DNA of 64,000 bases from Sodalis glossinidius str. 'morsitans' (lineage in GTDB: Bacteria > Pseudomonadota > Gammaproteobacteria > Enterobacterales > Enterobacteriaceae): NCBI RefSeq assembly GCF_000010085.1, contig NC_007712.1, positions 2,542,001 through 2,606,000 on the forward strand, in the 5' to 3' direction. Below the pieces are notes generated by a model. That model worked only from the letters and a program-made list of their open reading frames with translations. It had not been told where the DNA came from and searched no databases. Numbering within the stretch: the stretch's first letter is position 1; every line of letters begins with the position of its first letter. This document shows, piece after piece, positions 39,115-49,894 of this stretch. Made by a program: the position numbers and the translations under genes.

Positions 39115-40393
39115 AACCACTACCCTGCGAAAAGTCGCGCTGCGGCTAATGCCCTTATTGACCCTGGGTTATTTTATGGCGTCGCTGGATCGCGTGAATG
39201 TGGGCTTTGCCGCCCTGCAAATGAACGATGATGTAGGTCTGTCCGACGCGGCCTTCGGTCTTGGCGCCGGACTCTTTTTTGTTGCCTACTGCTTTTTCGC
39301 CGTGCCCTGCAACGTGATGATGGTTAAGGTAGGCGCCCGCCGCTGGTTATCGCTGGTGATGGTGGCCTGGGGCGTGGTTTCTAGCGGAATGGCGCTGGTG
39401 CAGGGGCCTTGGTCGTTCTACATTCTGCGCTTTTTACTGGGGATCGCCGAAGCGGGTTTCTTCCCCGGCGTCATTTACTTTTTTACCCTGTGGTTTCCCA
39501 AGACCGTGCGCGGACGGATGGTCGCTGTCCTGATGATGGCGCTGCCGCTGAGCAGTGTACTCGGCTCGCCCCTCTCCGCCGCCCTGCTGTTAACCGATGG
39601 CATCCTGCACCTGCGCGGCTGGCACTGGCTGTTTATTATCGAAGGGCTGCCGGCGGTGGCGCTCGGCCTGCTGGCACTGCTGATTTTGCCGCGCGATGTG
39701 CAATCCGCCCGCTGGCTGACGGCGGCGCAACGCGACTGGCTGACCCGGGAACTGACTGAGCCCGACGCGGCGGCGGTGGCGGATGTACCTCAGGTGCCTC
39801 TATGGCGTCAGCTGTTCAATAAGCACGTGTTGCTGTTGACGCTGGTGTATATGGGGGGAACCGCGGTGACCAACGGCCTGTCGCTGTGGCAGCCGCAAAT
39901 GATCAAGAGCTTTCATATGTCCACCATGAAAATCGGGCTACTCAACGCCATCCCGTTCGCCATCGCAAGCGTTGCGATGTATTGGTGGGGCGCCCATTCG
40001 GATAAACATCGTGAACGGACCTGGCATACCTGCCTGCCGCTGCTGTTGGGCGCCGCCGGACTGGCGGGCACGATGTGGGTGACAACGCTTGGTCCGACCA
40101 TCGCTGTGTTGTGCGTGGCGATCATCGCCGCCTCGATGATTAAAGGACCGTTTTGGGCCATGGCCACCGAGCAGTTGCCGGCCCACAGCGCGGCCGTGGC
40201 GATAGGCCAAATTAACGCATTAAATAATCTGGGGGTCTTTGCCGGCACCTGGCTTATTGGCACGATTCGCACCGCGACCGGCAGTTTTACCTACGCGCTG
40301 GCGCCGCTGGTGGCGCTGTCGCTGGCGGCCAGTCTGGCGGCCTGGCATCTGGGCCGGCAACGCCCCGTCACGCTACGGATCAACGCCAAATAA
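39074..40393 (+). CDS. MFS transporter, anion:cation symporter (phthalate/tartrate-like) family
   Basis: 439 residues, 12 predicted membrane segments, intact. The family pattern GYFMASLDRVNVGFAALQMN is in the first segment, with GIAEAGFFPGVIYFFTLWFP in segments 4-5. The start overlaps the hydrolase by 41 bp; ATGs at 39074, 39086 and 39092 are all possible. It is expected to import an organic anion such as a hydroxy acid or aromatic acid, but the substrate is not readable from sequence. Confidence 0.88.
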   Translation: MTETMTMENVNKLETTTLRKVALRLMPLLTLGYFMASLDRVNVGFAALQMNDDVGLSDAAFGLGAGLFFVAYCFFAVPCNVMMVKVGARRWLSLVMVAWGVVSSGMALVQGPWSFYILRFLLGIAEAGFFPGVIYFFTLWFPKTVRGRMVAVLMMALPLSSVLGSPLSAALLLTDGILHLRGWHWLFIIEGLPAVALGLLALLILPRDVQSARWLTAAQRDWLTRELTEPDAAAVADVPQVPLWRQLFNKHVLLLTLVYMGGTAVTNGLSLWQPQMIKSFHMSTMKIGLLNAIPFAIASVAMYWWGAHSDKHRERTWHTCLPLLLGAAGLAGTMWVTTLGPTIAVLCVAIIAASMIKGPFWAMATEQLPAHSAAVAIGQINALNNLGVFAGTWLIGTIRTATGSFTYALAPLVALSLAASLAAWHLGRQRPVTLRINAK

Positions 40394-40427
40394 CCGCTAC
40401 CGGCCGCCGCTTAGGGCGGCAAGGCCT

Positions 40428-41040
40428 CTACACTCCCTGGGCGTACCGCACGACGGGCGGCTGGCCGGCGGGGTACAATATCGGCCCGAGGACTTCCGCC
40501 TCCAGCCCCGACAACCGGGCATTACCGCGCCGCTGCGGACGCTGGACGTCCACCACGACATCCAGCGCAATGCGCCCCTCTTCGATCAATACCACGCTAC
40601 CGCCTCGCTGACATCGTGGGTCACCAGCAGGACGGTAAAACCGTGCTGGCACCATAGCGATTCGATTAACACCTACATCTCGATGCGCGTGAGCGCATCC
40701 AACGCACCTAGGGGCTCATCCAACAGCAGTAGCGACGGCCGGTGAATCAACGCCCGTGCTAACGCCACCCTCTGCTTTTGACTACCGGACAGCGCCGCCG
40801 GCCACTCGGAACCACGGCGATCCAGCCCGACCGCCGCCAGCGCCTCATCAGCCTTCCGGCGCCAGTCGCCTTTAAGCCCCAATCCCACGTTATCGCGCAC
40901 CGTTTTCCAGGGCAGCAGCCGCGCATCCTGAAACATCAGACGGGTCGAGTCCCGCAGAGCGTCGAGGCTGGCATTACCGGCCAGCAGGCGCTTCGGCTCG
41001 TCGTGGCCGGCCGGCGTGTTTTTTTGCGGTGTCGAGTGGG
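40428..41040 (-). pseudogene. ssuB: Aliphatic sulfonate ABC transporter ATPase SsuB, broken
   Basis: Reads DSTRLMFQDARLLPWKTVRD, DNVGLGLKGDWRRKADEALA, LLLLDEPLGALDALTRIEM, then a stop near 40673. The C-terminus (VVLIEEGRIALDVVVDVQRP) is in other frames. The Walker A region is deleted and the signature reads LSGSQKQRVALA (usual LSGGQ). Very similar to E. coli SsuB. No other ssu gene is in the window. Confidence 0.82.
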
Positions 41041-41451
41041 ATAATCGCCATATTGCTCCTTTACTTACCACGGTGTCCTATCGCGCCGGAGCGCGGGCAT
41101 GCAAGTCATATCCGGCGTTTTTACCAGCGCCGCAGGGCCCGGATCGCAGCAGCGGCGTGGCCGCGATCACCCTGCCGCCGGCCTTGGCTTCGGGTCGCGG
41201 CGATAGTGATTCACTGGTACCATAGTGCGGGTGTTTAGGGGTGTGAAATTAAATTTTTCGCTAAAGTAAGTTAAAAATACACTTAGCGTCAGACCTGGCC
41301 AGGCTTGTGCGTTTTCCTCTGCCGCACCGTGCGAACACCGGCCGCCGCTGCGCGGGCTTGAGTGTTGAATGAAATCGAGAATTATTCCTATTAGCTATAC
41401 AGTTGCGCGCAATCAGCAGGAGTACACGCCAGGCGAATAAAAGAGCGACAG
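41041..41451. other. Intergenic region upstream of the siderophore-interacting protein
   Basis: No credible gene. AT-rich segments near 41250-41280 and 41370-41405 may carry the promoter; GAGAATTATTCCTATTAG (41377-41394) is weakly Fur-box-like, too divergent to call. Confidence 0.35.
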
Positions 41452-42357
41452 GTGTCATCAGGACCATCCAGCTATAAGATTTTTGACGTGACGCTAAAAG
41501 AAAGTGTTGCGATGACCCCGTCACTGCAACATTGTGTTTTTTACAGCGAAGACGTCGCGAACATGGCCCGCCATGCGCCCGATCAACGCATCAAGGTGGT
41601 GCTGCCGCTGGCCGGTGGCGAACCGCCCTGTCTGGTGGATAACGGCGGATGGTATCCCGCCTGGCTGGCCCTGCCCGCCGAACGTCGCCCGCCGATGCGC
41701 ACCTACACCCTGCGCAATGTGCGTCCCGCCCAGGGTGAGCTGGATATCGACTTTGTTCGGAACGGTGATAACGGTCCGGCTTCGCGCTGGGTCAACCACG
41801 CCCGCATCGGCGATCGCTTGCAACTCATCGCGCCCAATGCCGCCTTCGACGGCAATGGCAGCGGGTTTGAATGGTTGCCTCCTGACGGGGTGCGCCAGGT
41901 ACTGCTGGTGGCGGATGAAACCGCGCTGCCCGCGGCGCTGAGCATTCTGGAATCCTTGTCGGCGCAGGCATCGCCGCCGCAGGTTCAGGCTTTTTTTGAA
42001 GTACCGCTCTGCACCGATGTCCAAGCCCTCGATCATTATACCTTCGCCAAAATCCATTGGCTGCCGCGTGAAGAGCAGCCCCATCAGCCCTATGGCCAGT
42101 CGTTGCTGGCGGCGCTACAGACCCGGCTTCAGATCCCCGACGATGCGCCGCGTACTCAGGATGAAGCGGCGCAGGGCATTCTGCGGCCGGAGCTGGAGCA
42201 AATGTGGGAAAGCGCCGCGCCGGCTCATTCGGCGTTCTACGGCTGGATTGCCTGCGAATCCTCAGGTGTAAAAGCCCTTCGCCGATATTTGATCCATAGC
42301 TGCGGCCTGCAGCGGGAAACCCTTAGCCTGATGGCCTATTGGTGCCACAGCCGTTGA
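41452..42357 (+). CDS. Siderophore-interacting protein (ViuB/YqjH-like ferric-siderophore reductase)
   Basis: Cytosolic FAD-dependent NAD(P)H oxidoreductase that releases iron from imported ferric siderophores. About 301 residues. GTG start at 41452 with AAGAG upstream; the family N-terminus (YKIFDVTLKESVAMTPSL) supports it. The FAD-binding motif is MRTYTLRNVRPAQGELDIDF. The C-terminal SIP domain has LLVADETALPAALSILESL and the end YGWIACESSGVKALRRYLIH. No lesion seen. No siderophore gene is adjacent. It complements the iron role of sitABCD. Confidence 0.82.
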   Translation: MSSGPSSYKIFDVTLKESVAMTPSLQHCVFYSEDVANMARHAPDQRIKVVLPLAGGEPPCLVDNGGWYPAWLALPAERRPPMRTYTLRNVRPAQGELDIDFVRNGDNGPASRWVNHARIGDRLQLIAPNAAFDGNGSGFEWLPPDGVRQVLLVADETALPAALSILESLSAQASPPQVQAFFEVPLCTDVQALDHYTFAKIHWLPREEQPHQPYGQSLLAALQTRLQIPDDAPRTQDEAAQGILRPELEQMWESAAPAHSAFYGWIACESSGVKALRRYLIHSCGLQRETLSLMAYWCHSR

Positions 42358-42359
42358 TC

Positions 42360-43363
42360 CCGCCGGCGGCACTTAGCGCGACCGCCTCCCCGTCCCGACT
42401 TGCGCGCGCGGGGTCGGCCATGTGCCAACTGCATAAACGGCGCCTCGATTTTGACGAACGTCAGGGCGCTGACGATAAAAACCGCCACAAAGGCCGCAGC
42501 CAAGGCGATAAACGGCCCCCAATGTGGATATAACCAGCGGAAACTGATGGTCAACATTAGCCCGTGTAACAGATAGCTGCTGTAGCTTATGACGCCGGCG
42601 AAGCGAAACGATGGGCAGCGCAGCAGACCGAACAGGTCATTACCGCTGGCGGTGATAAGGAAAAAGACCGCAATCAGCAATACCGACAGGCCCGTGTAAG
42701 CAAAGTCAAACAGGTAAAAACTCAGGCCGACGCTCGCCACCGCCGAGAGCCCCTGTTTCCAGACCGGCCTTTTAAGCAGCACCGTCGTCTCGGCGTTAAA
42801 GCCCGGGCAGATGTGTAATGTAGCGGTCAACATGCCGCCCATGAAGGCGAACAGAATACTGTACTGCACCGCCGTGATCTCCTGCACCCAATGCAGCAAT
42901 AGCAACAGGATGACGGCGCCCCGAGCGCAACCATTCCGCGCAGGCGTTGCCGGGCGAACATCGCCAGCAGAGGGAACAGCAGATAAAACTTCACCTCGAT
43001 GGCCAGCGTCCAGAATACCCCACACAAAATAAGCCAGCCGGGTTTGCCGTCAGTAAGCGTCATGCCGCTGATAAAGCCAAACGACAACCAGGACGCCAGC
43101 GATCGCAGCAGATAGCCACCGTCCATATTGGCGGTGAAACCGACAGCGGAGGATAATAAATACACCCCCGCCACCGCTATAAGGTACATCGGTAACAAGC
43201 GGTACAACCGCCGGCGGTAAAATACCGCCGTATCTCCCACGCCGTGCGCCAGGGCCTTGTGCGCCAGAACAGATAGCCGGTAATCATAAAAAACACCGTG
43301 ACGCCAAACGACCCCAGCTACGTCAGAATGCGCGGTATCAGCGCATTGAAACCGGCGCGTCAT
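42360..43363 (-). pseudogene. Acyltransferase 3 (OafA/YrhL-like) membrane protein, broken
   Basis: Frame one (to about 42920) has FYRRRLYRLLPMYLIAVAGV and CGVFWTLAIEVKFYLLFPLL, the typical acyltransferase-3 segments. Frame two (about 42930-42400) continues with SILFAFMGGMLTATLH and SYSSYLLHGLMLTI. The N-terminal membrane His-containing segment is damaged in yet another frame. It probably acetylated a surface glycan. Confidence 0.7.
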
Positions 43364-43495
43364 GCAATCCTCAAGCGATACGCGCCGGCCAATCGGGTTC
43401 CTGGGCCATCAACTGTCTGATTTAGCGTTATAAAGATAAATTTTTCAAGTTCTGTAAAGCCGTCGTTCCCGGGTGTTACCTCCCCACCGCTCTGG

Positions 43496-44400
43496 TTAAA
43501 AAGCCAGGTCGATCATCACGCTATCGGTGTAAATTCCCGTCGGCGGTGTCGTTTGTGTTTTGACGATTTTTGCCACGTAGTTGAACATCAGCGTCAACCC
43601 ATCGCTGGTCACGCTGACGGCGGCGGTGCTGGCCACGCGCTCTGCGCCGCTGCTGCCCCAGCGCGTGTTGCCGTTGGCCTGGTAGATTTCATAACTCAGC
43701 CGTTGGCTGCCATTGGCCATGTTGCGCACATTGCCTACCACATGAGCGCCGTTGCTAAAGCCCACCGTGTAGCTGCTACCTTTGGTACAGGTGACGCTGA
43801 TGCCCTGGTGACATAGTTAAAACTGGCGACCAGCGGCGCGCTGCCGAAATTGAGGTTCGGCGCGGTAATGGCGATGCAATCGTTGGTGACGACAAGCGTT
43901 ACGCTCATCGGCACCACTACCGGCCGGCCTGCATGCCGGCAGGCAAACACGTCCCCCGACGCCGATACTGGTGCAGATATTATATTGCGTCAGCACGTTC
44001 AATATCCCGCTAGATGCCCACCAGATTGATCAACTCCTGCGATCCGTAGGTAACGCCGCTGCCGCCCACGCTTAGTTCGGTTACGCAATTCGCCGAGGTA
44101 CAAAGCTGTACCGGCACACCGTCGCAGCTGTTTTGCAGCACCGCTCGTCCCCCGGCGACCTGGCTGGCACCGGTCAATTGCAAGCGGATGTAGTTGGACG
44201 AGAGCAGCGAGGCGATACTGCCGGCGCCACAGTTAACGTGCACCTCGCCGGTCATGGTGCTGGCCTGATTGTTAAGCACAAACGATGTCATGCTGCCGAG
44301 ATTGGCGCTGCTGGCGGGCAACGAGCAGGCAGCGTTCGCCGCGCCCCCCCCCATCATCAACGGCAAAAGTAGCCAGAATCGCAGGTCGGGTTTAGTCATG
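43496..44400 (-). pseudogene. Csu-type pilus tip protein (spore coat U domains), frameshifted
   Basis: Starts MTKPDLRFWLLLPLMMGGGA with a signal peptide. The first SCPU domain has CSLPASSANLGSMTSFVLNN, then a frame break near 44010. It continues as NVLTQYNICTSIGVGGR, ITAPNLNFGSAPLVASFNYV, breaks again near 43800, and ends GIYTDSVMIDLAF. This arrangement of two SCPU domains matches CsuE-like tip adhesins of archaic chaperone-usher pili. Confidence 0.7.
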
Positions 44401-46583
44401 GGGCGCTCCTGATGCAGGTTCATTCAGCGGGCAGCGCACGGGCCCGTAGGTTTTCAACGCATACACCACGCCGCCGGGCAGCGTCAGCCGCGCCTGACAG
44501 CACCATCCATCCGGCGTTTGCACCGTGATGAGGTTTTCGTCGCTAAGATTATCCAGCCACGCCTGGCCATCCCAGCTGACAACCTCCGTCGGCTGGCCCT
44601 GACAGTAGTGCAGAATAACCAAGGCGGCGCGAAGCTTCTGCACGCCAAAATTAACGTTATAGCCACTCTGTCGGCGAATGGTCAAACACTGTTCTACCCG
44701 GGAGGCGGTGATTTCCGGCGGTAAATCGAGAGTGTTGATTGCATATTTAGCCGGATAATAAGCGCTAACGCCCGGCACCAGCAGATAGCCTTGGGCGTTG
44801 GTGACCCCCGCCGGCTGATTTTCATAACTCACTTCCACATTGGTAACCGGTTTTCACCAGCGCGAAGCTATTATTTAACTGATTTGCGGCGAACCATTGC
44901 CCATCCATCAGCACCAGAGCACCGCTGAGATCGTTCCAGACGGTGTTTTCTTCACCGTAGCCGTAAATACCACCATCAATTTCCATCAGCGGATTGCGCC
45001 AGCCGATCATCCCCTGCCGGTAATCCGCGGCGCGCCGTTGACGGGCGTAGGCGAGATCCCAACTGATACCGCCATCGGACGGCATGGCGCTGGACAGGGT
45101 GAGCCTCTGCGCCATGCCGCCGCAGGGGATCGCTCCCCCCCAACGCTTGCATTGGACAGCGCGCCAAACAGAACGATAAGAGCCAGCGCCCCGCTCCATC
45201 CCGCCTGTAGCGGCGCATAGCTGCCGGAGACAAACAGGCTGGCGTCACCCCATAATGATTTACTCCACGACAGATTCCACAGTTTCGTCCGCTCACCCTG
45301 GTCGCTGCGAATGGCAACATAGGCCACGCCCAGGCTGCCGTAGCGCGCCAGCGACAACGTGGCGTTGTATTGTTCACTGCGGCGGCTGAGACTCCAGCGC
45401 GTATCGCGAAGCAAAGCGTTATCGCCGTTATCATAAATCGCCAGATTGCCAAACCGGGCGCTACGTAGGATATGCTGCGTACCGATGCTAAACATGCGAT
45501 TGTTATAGCGATAGCCGAAGCCGTATTGATCCCCCTGCTCCCCCTGCCACAGACTATGGCTCCAGGAGTGATTCACCACCACCAGCACGCCGGCGGAAAA
45601 AGAAAAATCCGCCAGTCCCGTTTCCAGCATAGTGCTGGAAACGTAAAACGGCAGTGTGGTCACCACCTGCCGCCCGAGCGCGTCGGTGGTGACGATTACC
45701 GCATCGCCGGCGCCGTTGACGAACGGCAGATTATTCAGCGACCAAGGTCCGGGTTGTATCGACTCGCTGTTGGTTTTAAAACCGTTAACGAACATATCGA
45801 CGGTGGTCGGCACCACCGCCGACCCGCTAAATGACGGCAACGGGTAAGTGACCAGGTACGGCTGCAAGGCAAAATCCCGGGCGATCTGCACGCCGCCGAC
45901 CCTGAAGCTACTGCTCCAGGAGACCGACCCGGTGATCAGATCCCCCACGGTCCAGCTCAAGGCGTCATCTTCATTTTCATTGGACCAGGCGGTGTCGTAA
46001 CGGATATAGCCATTGCGGGTGCTGCTGGCGCCGCTCAGGCTGCTCTGTACGACGCCATCATGGCTGATATAGCCAAAGTCGCCAAACACGCGCCATTCAT
46101 TCCAGGCGGACGTGCGCAGCGCACCGTTGTAAAAACGGGTGGTATAGAGATCGTAATTCAGCACCGTGCTGGTGCTGGCGGTATAGCGCGGTTCAAGGTG
46201 TTTGTGGGAAAACGCCTGCGCCGGCAGCCAGCCCGGCGGTACACTAAGCTGCAACTGTTGTCGTTGTGTGTCCAAGTGCGCCTGCACGTCCGGGATGGCC
46301 GAGACATCGACCCAGTCGGCAGTCAACTTCTCCGCCGGCAAACCGGCCTGGCGCAGATCCTGGGCGCGCAGCAGATAATGCCCATGCGAAAAAGTGACCG
46401 GGACGATGAGTCCGTTGTCCGCCTGATTGACAATAAGTCCTAAAGGGTATTGCTGACGCCGACTGGCCTCGGCCGCGCTGGGGGCGGCGGCAGAACGTCC
46501 AGGGGCAGCGTGTCGGCGCCCGCGGCGCCGATGCCCGACGGCAGGATCAATAGCGGGAACAGGCTGGACCGGCAGCCGCGCAT
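44392..46583 (-). pseudogene. Outer-membrane usher of a Csu-type pilus, frameshifted
   Basis: ATG 46583 (MRGCRSSLFPLLILPSGIGA), which follows the chaperone stop by 2 bp. A frameshift in a CCGCCGCCCCC run near 46490 is followed by an open frame 46341-45007 with usher blocks VDMFVNGFKTNSESIQPGPW and NNLPFVNGAGDAVIVTTDAL. A second break near 45140 leads to GGISWDLAYARQRRAADYRQ, and a third near 44825 gives the C-terminal plug NQPAGVTNAQGYLLVPGVSA. FimD/CsuD family, normally about 800 residues. Confidence 0.8.
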
Positions 46584-46585
46584 CT

Positions 46586-46925
46586 TCACTGCGCTTGCTG
46601 CGCGCCGCTACGCCAGAGGCGATCGCGGTTGTCCAGCTGGAATTCCAACTGCTGGCCGCGGGCCAGGGTTCCCTTCAGCGGCCAACGATAGCTCGCGTGG
46701 GACAGGACATAGCCGAAGAGCCCGTCGCTTAAACGATGATGGTCAAATTGCGCCTGGCTGAGCCGCGCATGCACAGGTCCGCGGTTGGTGACCTCCAAAA
46801 ACGCCTTGCCGCCCTCCTCGATCACCCGCCAGCTTAACAACGGTTCGCCGGCGTCTCAGGCGCGGCCCGCTCACCGTAAACGAACAGCAGCAATGAGAAC
46901 CGCATTTCCCGCCCTCGCCGTCGGT
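46586..46925 (-). pseudogene. Periplasmic pilus chaperone, mostly deleted
   Basis: A signal-like start (MRFSLLLFVYGERAAP, about 46900) runs within 25 codons into a stop. The remaining 84 codons (46840-46586) form only the C-terminal part: WRVIEEGGKAFLEVTNRGPV, SHASYRWPLKGTLARGQQLE. A PapD-like chaperone is about 240 residues; the N-terminal subunit-binding domain is deleted. Position between pilin and usher fits CsuC. Confidence 0.65.
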
Positions 46926-46959
46926 CACTCATCACCGCCGTGCCGGCGCGCGGCGCCTT

Positions 46960-47451
46960 TTACCATGTCAACGTCACCGTCACCGTCAGGGTATCGGTAT
47001 AGGTCCCCGACAGTGACATGCCCGACAATTGCAGCGCGCCGTAAACCGGCAGTACAATATGATTGGCATCGCTGTAGGAGAGCGACACGTCCTGCCCCAC
47101 CGGTATGGCGTTGGCGGGGGTAAGACCGGCATCGGTATATAGCCGGTAGCCGATAAGCTGAGTGCCGCCGACACGCTGTAAGTTACGCTGGCTCGTATAA
47201 TGGCTGCCGCCATCGATACGCATGCTTAGCGTGGTGCCCGGCGAACAGGCCAGCGAAAACGCCGTATTCTGTACCATGCTCGCGGTAAAAAGCTGTCTGT
47301 CGCTGCCAGCCTGGCTGCCGAAATCCAGTTTGCCTATGCTAGGACCGCCGTTAATCAGACAACCGGCAACCACCGTCGCCGCGACCTGAAAGCTCTGGTT
47401 GGGCAACGCCGCTATCTTGAGCGTCGTCATGCTAGCCAGCATCAGCCACAA
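46960..47451 (-). CDS. Csu-type pilin subunit (spore coat U domain), degraded leader
   Basis: The mature SCPU domain is complete: SFQVAATVVAGCLINGGPSI, AFSLACSPGTTLSMRIDGGS, ending TDTLTVTVTLTW. The start is poor: a TTG at 47451 or ATG nearby, with an in-frame TGA just upstream and a leader (WLMLASMTTLKIAALP) interrupted by a Lys. So the signal peptide may be damaged and the gene may be dead despite the open frame. Secreted pilin of the Csu cluster. Confidence 0.55.
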   Translation of the reverse strand: MWLMLASMTTLKIAALPNQSFQVAATVVAGCLINGGPSIGKLDFGSQAGSDRQLFTASMVQNTAFSLACSPGTTLSMRIDGGSHYTSQRNLQRVGGTQLIGYRLYTDAGLTPANAIPVGQDVSLSYSDANHIVLPVYGALQLSGMSLSGTYTDTLTVTVTLTW

Positions 47452-47511
47452 GCTCCATCAGTCCACCGACGTCCTGTTAATGCGCTTTTGCCCCATGCCC
47501 TGACGCAAAAT

Positions 47512-48085
47512 TTAATAGGTGGCCTGCACATTGATCACATCCGCATAGGTGCCGGCAGGAATGCTGGTGCTATTGCCTCCCCCGGTGATACGGCCATAAA
47601 TCGGATAAATTTAGCCGTTAACCGGATTCGATGTCGATGCGGCGGTCAGGTTGGTGCCGTTGGCGATAGCGGAGGTAAAGCCGGCCGTTGTACAGGGTAT
47701 AGGCCACCGCCTGCGTCGGATCGGTCATCAACGTCATGTAATGCGCGTTGGCGGTCACGGTACCATACGGGGTGTTGGACGGGGCGGGATTGCTGCTGCC
47801 GGTTATCTGCACAATATAGGATACGGCGCCATCCGAGCAGCGCACGCGGATACCGTCGCCGATGGCGCCGCTCATGGTCGCCTCAAGGGTGTCGAACGTC
47901 GCGGCATGGGTGCCGAAATCCAGATTGCCGAAATTGGCGTTAGTGGTGGCTGGGTCACCGTTAATTAAACAACCGTTGGTCAGGGTAAGCGTCGCGTTTA
48001 TCGTACCGGTGGCTTCGGCGGCACGCGCCGAATAACAGCAGAAAACGCCCGCCAAACAGCCGACAGCCAAAAGCGTCTTACTCAT
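47512..48085 (-). pseudogene. Csu-type major pilin-like gene, frameshifted
   Basis: First gene of the pilus cluster. ATG 48085 (MSKTLLAVGCLAGVFCCYSA) with GAGG 6 bases upstream; a signal peptide ends near ARAAEA. SCPU domain: TGTINATLTLTNGCLINGDP, FGNLDFGTHAATFDTLEA. A single-base frameshift near 47690 (YTLYNGR) is followed in the correct frame by FTSAIANGTNLTAASTSNPV, an in-frame TAA, then IYPIYGRITGGGNSTSIPAG and the stop at 47512. Confidence 0.75.
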
Positions 48086-48365
48086 AATCATCCTCGAACA
48101 TGATGAAGTGAACGATACTTTTCGCCTGGTAAAAACAAAGAATACGCCGAATGGATTGTTACGCGCCGGGGGGAGTAACCGATTTGACTCGTAATTATCG
48201 GTGCGTCGTTGCCGCCGATACAGCTTTATTTAAGCAGAGTTTGTCCATTGAGCAAGACATGGAACGCTTTTTCTCTCTCTCGCTACCGCCAAACCCCATA
48301 CCGCAGGCGAAGGCAAGCCAGACGGCGCGGCACCGTAAAACGTTACCGCGCCGGACACTGACGGA

Positions 48366-49340
48366 TTAAAAACCCTGTTCGGCAATATCCAGGGTGAAAT
48401 AGCTGAGAATAATATCCGCCCCGGCACGCTTGATTGCGCCCAGGGTTTCGCGCACGATTTGGCGTTCGTCAATGGCGCCGGCGGCAGCGGCAAATTTGAT
48501 CATCGCGTATTCGCCGCTTACTTGATACGCCGCCAGCGGCAAATGGGCCGCCTCGCGGATATCGCGGATGGTGTCCAAAAAAGCGCCGGCCGGCTTTACC
48601 ATCAGTGCATCGGCCCCCTCCTGCTCATCCAACAGCGACTCCCGTATCGCTTCGCGGCGGTTCATCGGGTTCATTTGATAGGTTTTGCGGTTACCCTTCA
48701 GGGCAGTGCCCCCGGCTTCGCGAAACGGACCATAAAAGGCCGAGGCAAACTTGGTGGAATACGCCATCACGGCGGTGTCGGTGAAGCCGGCGCCGTCCAG
48801 CGCGGCGCGTATCGCCTGCACCTGCCCGTCCATCGCCGCCGACGGGGCAATAAAATCCGCACCGGCGCGCGCTGCCGCTACCGCCTGACGCCCCAAATTC
48901 ACAAGTGTGGCGTCATTGTCGACCCCGTTATCGTGCACCACGCCGCAATGACCGTGGGTGGTATATTCGCAAAAGCAGGTGTCGGACATGACAATCATTT
49001 CCGGCGCCGTGTCTTTACAAATGCGCGCCATGCGCGCGACCAAGCCATTCTCCTGCCAGGTATCGCTACCTGTATCGTCCAGGTGATGGGAAATGCCGAA
49101 GGTCATGACAGATTGAATGCCGGCTTTGGCATAGCGCTCGATTTCAAAAGCCAGGCGTGCTTCCGGTATCCTGACCACGCCCGGCATGACGGACACCGGC
49201 ACATAGTCGCTGACCTCCTCCTCGACGAATATCGGCAGTACCAGATCGCTTAGCCGTACCTCGGTTTCCTGGAACAGAGCGCGCAAAGCAGGGGTACGGC
49301 GCAAACGGCGTGGACGTGAAACGGGATAAACACTGGACAT
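48366..49340 (-). CDS. hemB: Delta-aminolevulinic acid dehydratase (porphobilinogen synthase)
   Basis: Condenses two 5-aminolevulinate molecules to porphobilinogen in heme synthesis, cytosolic. 324 residues from ATG 49340, with AGGAG upstream; the open frame reaches 49550 but the added residues match nothing. Zinc cysteines are in SDTCFCEYTTHGHCG. The two active-site lysines are in YSTKFASAFYG and DALMVKPAGAFLD. The frame is intact and essential for heme. Confidence 0.97.
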   Translation of the reverse strand: MSSVYPVSRPRRLRRTPALRALFQETEVRLSDLVLPIFVEEEVSDYVPVSVMPGVVRIPEARLAFEIERYAKAGIQSVMTFGISHHLDDTGSDTWQENGLVARMARICKDTAPEMIVMSDTCFCEYTTHGHCGVVHDNGVDNDATLVNLGRQAVAAARAGADFIAPSAAMDGQVQAIRAALDGAGFTDTAVMAYSTKFASAFYGPFREAGGTALKGNRKTYQMNPMNRREAIRESLLDEQEGADALMVKPAGAFLDTIRDIREAAHLPLAAYQVSGEYAMIKFAAAAGAIDERQIVRETLGAIKRAGADIILSYFTLDIAEQGF

Positions 49341-49894
49341 TTTTTCTCCTGCGGGTAATGAGGCTACGATTGCGGCGAGATGACCGGACAGGGGAAATGC
49401 GCGTGACATTTGGCTCGGCCAGGACAAAACAGGGCAATCACACCAAAGGTGACTTTGGCATTGGGCGAAACGATTACTGATTATACCGCGCGGACAACCG
49501 GCGCGGCATCCCTCATTGTGCGGCGCTCGTGCGGGGTCAACCTCCGGCAACGCGCCAAGTTCTGTTATAATGGGAAATAATGTGACAAATAAGGCGCAAA
49601 ATTAACGCCAAATACCGCCATGAAAGGCCGTATAAAATGGAACTCTATGCGCCATTATAAGTCAACATAGCGCAAGTGCAATCGCCGCCACGGGCAGCGT
49701 ATTACGCCCTGAGCCGCCTCTGCCCCCGGGCATGGGAACGACCGGCGAACTGTGCCGTTAACAAAAATGACGTTATGCTGCATGTTTACCGCCACCGAGT
49801 TAATCTGTTGTCCGGGTCGCGGCGGCAACCACTGCGCCAACCTGTATCTAGCGCCGGGCTGTTATTGCCGGCGCTTCACTGAAAGAGGCTGTTG
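49341..49894. other. Divergent intergenic region, hemB / ABC ATPase
   Basis: About 550 bp without a credible gene. On the minus strand a TATAAT at 49485-49480 is a candidate -10 for hemB, but no good -35 is seen at 16-18 bp. On the plus strand TATAAT occurs at 49566-49571, also lacking a -35. Confidence 0.35.

Noticed and set aside
41377..41394. Fur box upstream of the siderophore-interacting protein
   Set aside because: Too few matches to the palindrome, unlike the clear sitA box.
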